From Balneolales bacterium (GTDB taxonomy: Bacteria; Bacteroidota; Rhodothermia; Balneolales; Natronogracilivirgulaceae), in contig SLLP01000253.1 in the NCBI GenBank assembly GCA_007133995.1, forward strand, positions 1 through 8,059: a stretch of 8,059 nucleotides of DNA. Reading direction: 5' to 3'. A program made the position numbers and the translations under genes. The notes beneath the pieces were generated by a model that was not told where the DNA came from, searched no databases, and worked only from the letters and a program-made list of their open reading frames with translations. Shown in pieces: positions 6,351 through 8,059 of this stretch. The number at the start of each line of letters is the position of its first letter. Position 1 is the stretch's first letter.

Positions 6351-8059
6351 TTACTCGGAGGCTGTGATCACCACAGGTATTTCAACGGCTTCACTTCCGG
6401 TTACATGGTTTTCCATGGCTGTTAGTGTAAAATGGTTTTCTCCCTGTTCCACCGGCAGCCTGACGGTACGGCCTGCGGCTATGTGTTGACCGTCTTTTTC
6501 CCATGTCATGATCACTCTCTGATCCTGGTCACGATTCACCTCGGGTGCGGTAACCGTCACGGAGGGGTTGGCCGGATTCCATTCGGCTGTCACTTCAACA
6601 GACGGTTCAGCGAAACGAAGATTTCCAATCACATCAACAGAGGCCTCAAACCGGTCCAGAACGCTGCCGGACGGTTTCCATCCGTAGTGTATGATATTAT
6701 TTCCGGTGGAATCGGGTTCCCAGCTTGAAATGGCTCGATTGCCCTCGAGAAGCACATAGGATTCCGGCAGTCCGATGTCCGATGCGGTCAGTGAATGGCT
6801 GAGTACAATGGGAGATGGAATGTCAGGTCTCGCGGTACCCGGGAATCGAACGAAGAGTATCCGGTCTTTCTGCATCACCGAATTTGAAAGTCCCCGACCG
6901 TCATTCTGGATGAGTGAAATGGTATACTTTCGTTCCGCTGCCTCAAATACAGGTTGACTCACCTCTTCGCCATTGACCCGCCAGGTTGAGCGAAGCGCGT
7001 CGCCGTCATCATCCCGGTTGGCAGCAGGTGACAGAGAGACCGTTTCACCCCGGTAAACAACATCCGGCAACTCAAAATCAGGTTCAGGAGCGGCATTAAT
7101 GAAGAAGGTGGTTTCCTTTTCGTTGTAATCGTTTGCCACACCGGAGTTGTCACGAACGAACAGGCGCAGGGTGTGATCTCCATGCATGTCAGTGGGAAGC
7201 AATGTGGTGATGCCGGTACCGATCCTTTTATCATTCAGATACCAGGCGTACTCCGAAATGTAGCCATCGCTGTCATAACTTCCTTCTGCTGAAAGCATAT
7301 AAGGTTCATATCGGGCCAGTGTATCAGGTGCATTCCAGGAAATAACAGGTGCGGAGTTTACCTCAAAGATTCGCTCATGAACGGACAGGTTGCAGTCGGT
7401 TTGACTGTCGGTCTCCAGGATCAGCCGGACACGATACCTGCCAGGTTCTGATGGACGAAGAGAAGTCTGCATGCCCGAAAGCACTTCGAAGGGCTGATCG
7501 CCGGACTGGTTATTCTCTTCTTGATAGATCTCCCAGGTCACGGATTTAAGTTCATCCATGTATTCCGAATCGGATGCATCAAGATGCACCGTTGTGCCGG
7601 GACTTACAACATCCACGACGTTGAATCTGGCTGTGGGTCCATCGACAACATTCACCCGTGCGGTGACCTGGCTCACATTTGGACAATTACCAGTTCCTGA
7701 CCCTGTGACCGTGAGTATTACATCATAGCTTCCCGGTTCATCATAGAAATGGGTAGCCCTTGTTCCGAGAGCGTTTGAATCGTCACCAAACTCCCATTGA
7801 TAAGAGCCGACTTGCCCCGAGGGGTCTACACTTGCCGATCCATCAAATGTAACCGGTGTATTTGTGCATACGGTGATCTCCTCAAAGTTCATCCTTGCCT
7901 GGGGCGAACCTTCGACAACCACGGGAATGACAGCAACCGATTTGTCTGGTGAAAATCCGTCATCAAGGGTAAGCCGAACCTGGTAGGTACCGGGCTCGGA
8001 GTAGGAGTGATGGGGATTGCTCTGATGGGATACATTGCCATCGTCAAAATCCCAGTGTG
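6351..8059 (-). CDS. Multi-PKD-domain envelope protein (partial, N-terminus missing)
   Basis: The C-terminal 568 residues of a larger protein; the frame is still open at the right edge, so the true start is outside. It shows tandem PKD/Ig-like beta-sandwich domains, numbered from the window edge: a partial PKD (1-48) with WDFDDGN and YSEPGTYQVRL; a full PKD (about 51-138) with WEFGDD and YDEPGSYDVIL; then more divergent repeats at about 139-234, 235-320 and 322-404, and a final beta-rich segment (405-568). PKD domains are extracellular binding or spacer modules in adhesins, proteases and polysaccharide-binding proteins. No enzymatic domain is visible here. The C-terminus ends in IPVVITASE with no recognisable type IX secretion sorting domain or anchor. 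Its TAA is 45 bp before the preferred metalloprotease start, and directly abuts that gene's alternative ATG, which suggests one operon. Function beyond envelope binding or scaffolding cannot be assigned. Confidence 0.88.
   Translation of the reverse strand, partial: HWDFDDGNVSHQSNPHHSYSEPGTYQVRLTLDDGFSPDKSVAVIPVVVEGSPQARMNFEEITVCTNTPVTFDGSASVDPSGQVGSYQWEFGDDSNALGTRATHFYDEPGSYDVILTVTGSGTGNCPNVSQVTARVNVVDGPTARFNVVDVVSPGTTVHLDASDSEYMDELKSVTWEIYQEENNQSGDQPFEVLSGMQTSLRPSEPGRYRVRLILETDSQTDCNLSVHERIFEVNSAPVISWNAPDTLARYEPYMLSAEGSYDSDGYISEYAWYLNDKRIGTGITTLLPTDMHGDHTLRLFVRDNSGVANDYNEKETTFFINAAPEPDFELPDVVYRGETVSLSPAANRDDDGDALRSTWRVNGEEVSQPVFEAAERKYTISLIQNDGRGLSNSVMQKDRILFVRFPGTARPDIPSPIVLSHSLTASDIGLPESYVLLEGNRAISSWEPDSTGNNIIHYGWKPSGSVLDRFEASVDVIGNLRFAEPSVEVTAEWNPANPSVTVTAPEVNRDQDQRVIMTWEKDGQHIAAGRTVRLPVEQGENHFTLTAMENHVTGSEAVEIPVVITASE

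Overview
The window looks like chromosomal DNA from Bacteroidota or a close relative such as Balneolota or Rhodothermota. This rests on protein families typical of that group: Tat-exported Gfo/Idh/MocA oxidoreductases, a large zinc metalloprotease lipoprotein, and a PKD-repeat protein. The starts also lack Shine-Dalgarno sequences and sit behind A/T-rich leaders. The assignment is by family recognition only.

All intact genes are on the minus strand, so transcription runs from the right edge to the left edge. In that order they are: the 3' part of a multi-PKD-domain protein (6351 to the right edge); a zinc-dependent metalloprotease lipoprotein (3615-6305), almost abutting it and probably co-transcribed; a Tat-signal Gfo/Idh/MocA oxidoreductase, copy B (2069-3424); a decayed insertion sequence; and a second, highly similar oxidoreductase, copy A (1-653), which runs off the left edge.

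The most informative region is 654-2068, between the two oxidoreductase copies. It holds a 1257-bp IS1380-like element (684-1940) with 17-bp imperfect terminal inverted repeats and a 4-bp CTAG duplication on each side. Its plus-strand transposase is broken by an internal deletion near 940 and a frameshift near 1489. Without the IS, copies A and B would be an ordinary tandem duplicate about 150 bp apart. The IS landed 30 bp upstream of the copy A start, and a promoter-like sequence (1975-2004) that may have served copy A now lies on its far side.

Functionally, the oxidoreductases are predicted periplasmic NAD(P)-dependent enzymes, probably acting on sugars or glycosides. The metalloprotease and PKD protein look like a cell-envelope pair for proteolysis and adhesion or binding. 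I see no link between the two pairs beyond shared strand and envelope location. I found no RNA gene, CRISPR array or defence system, and nothing that amounts to a clearly new biological system. The main points worth following are the mosaic duplication, the IS remnant and its effect on copy A.
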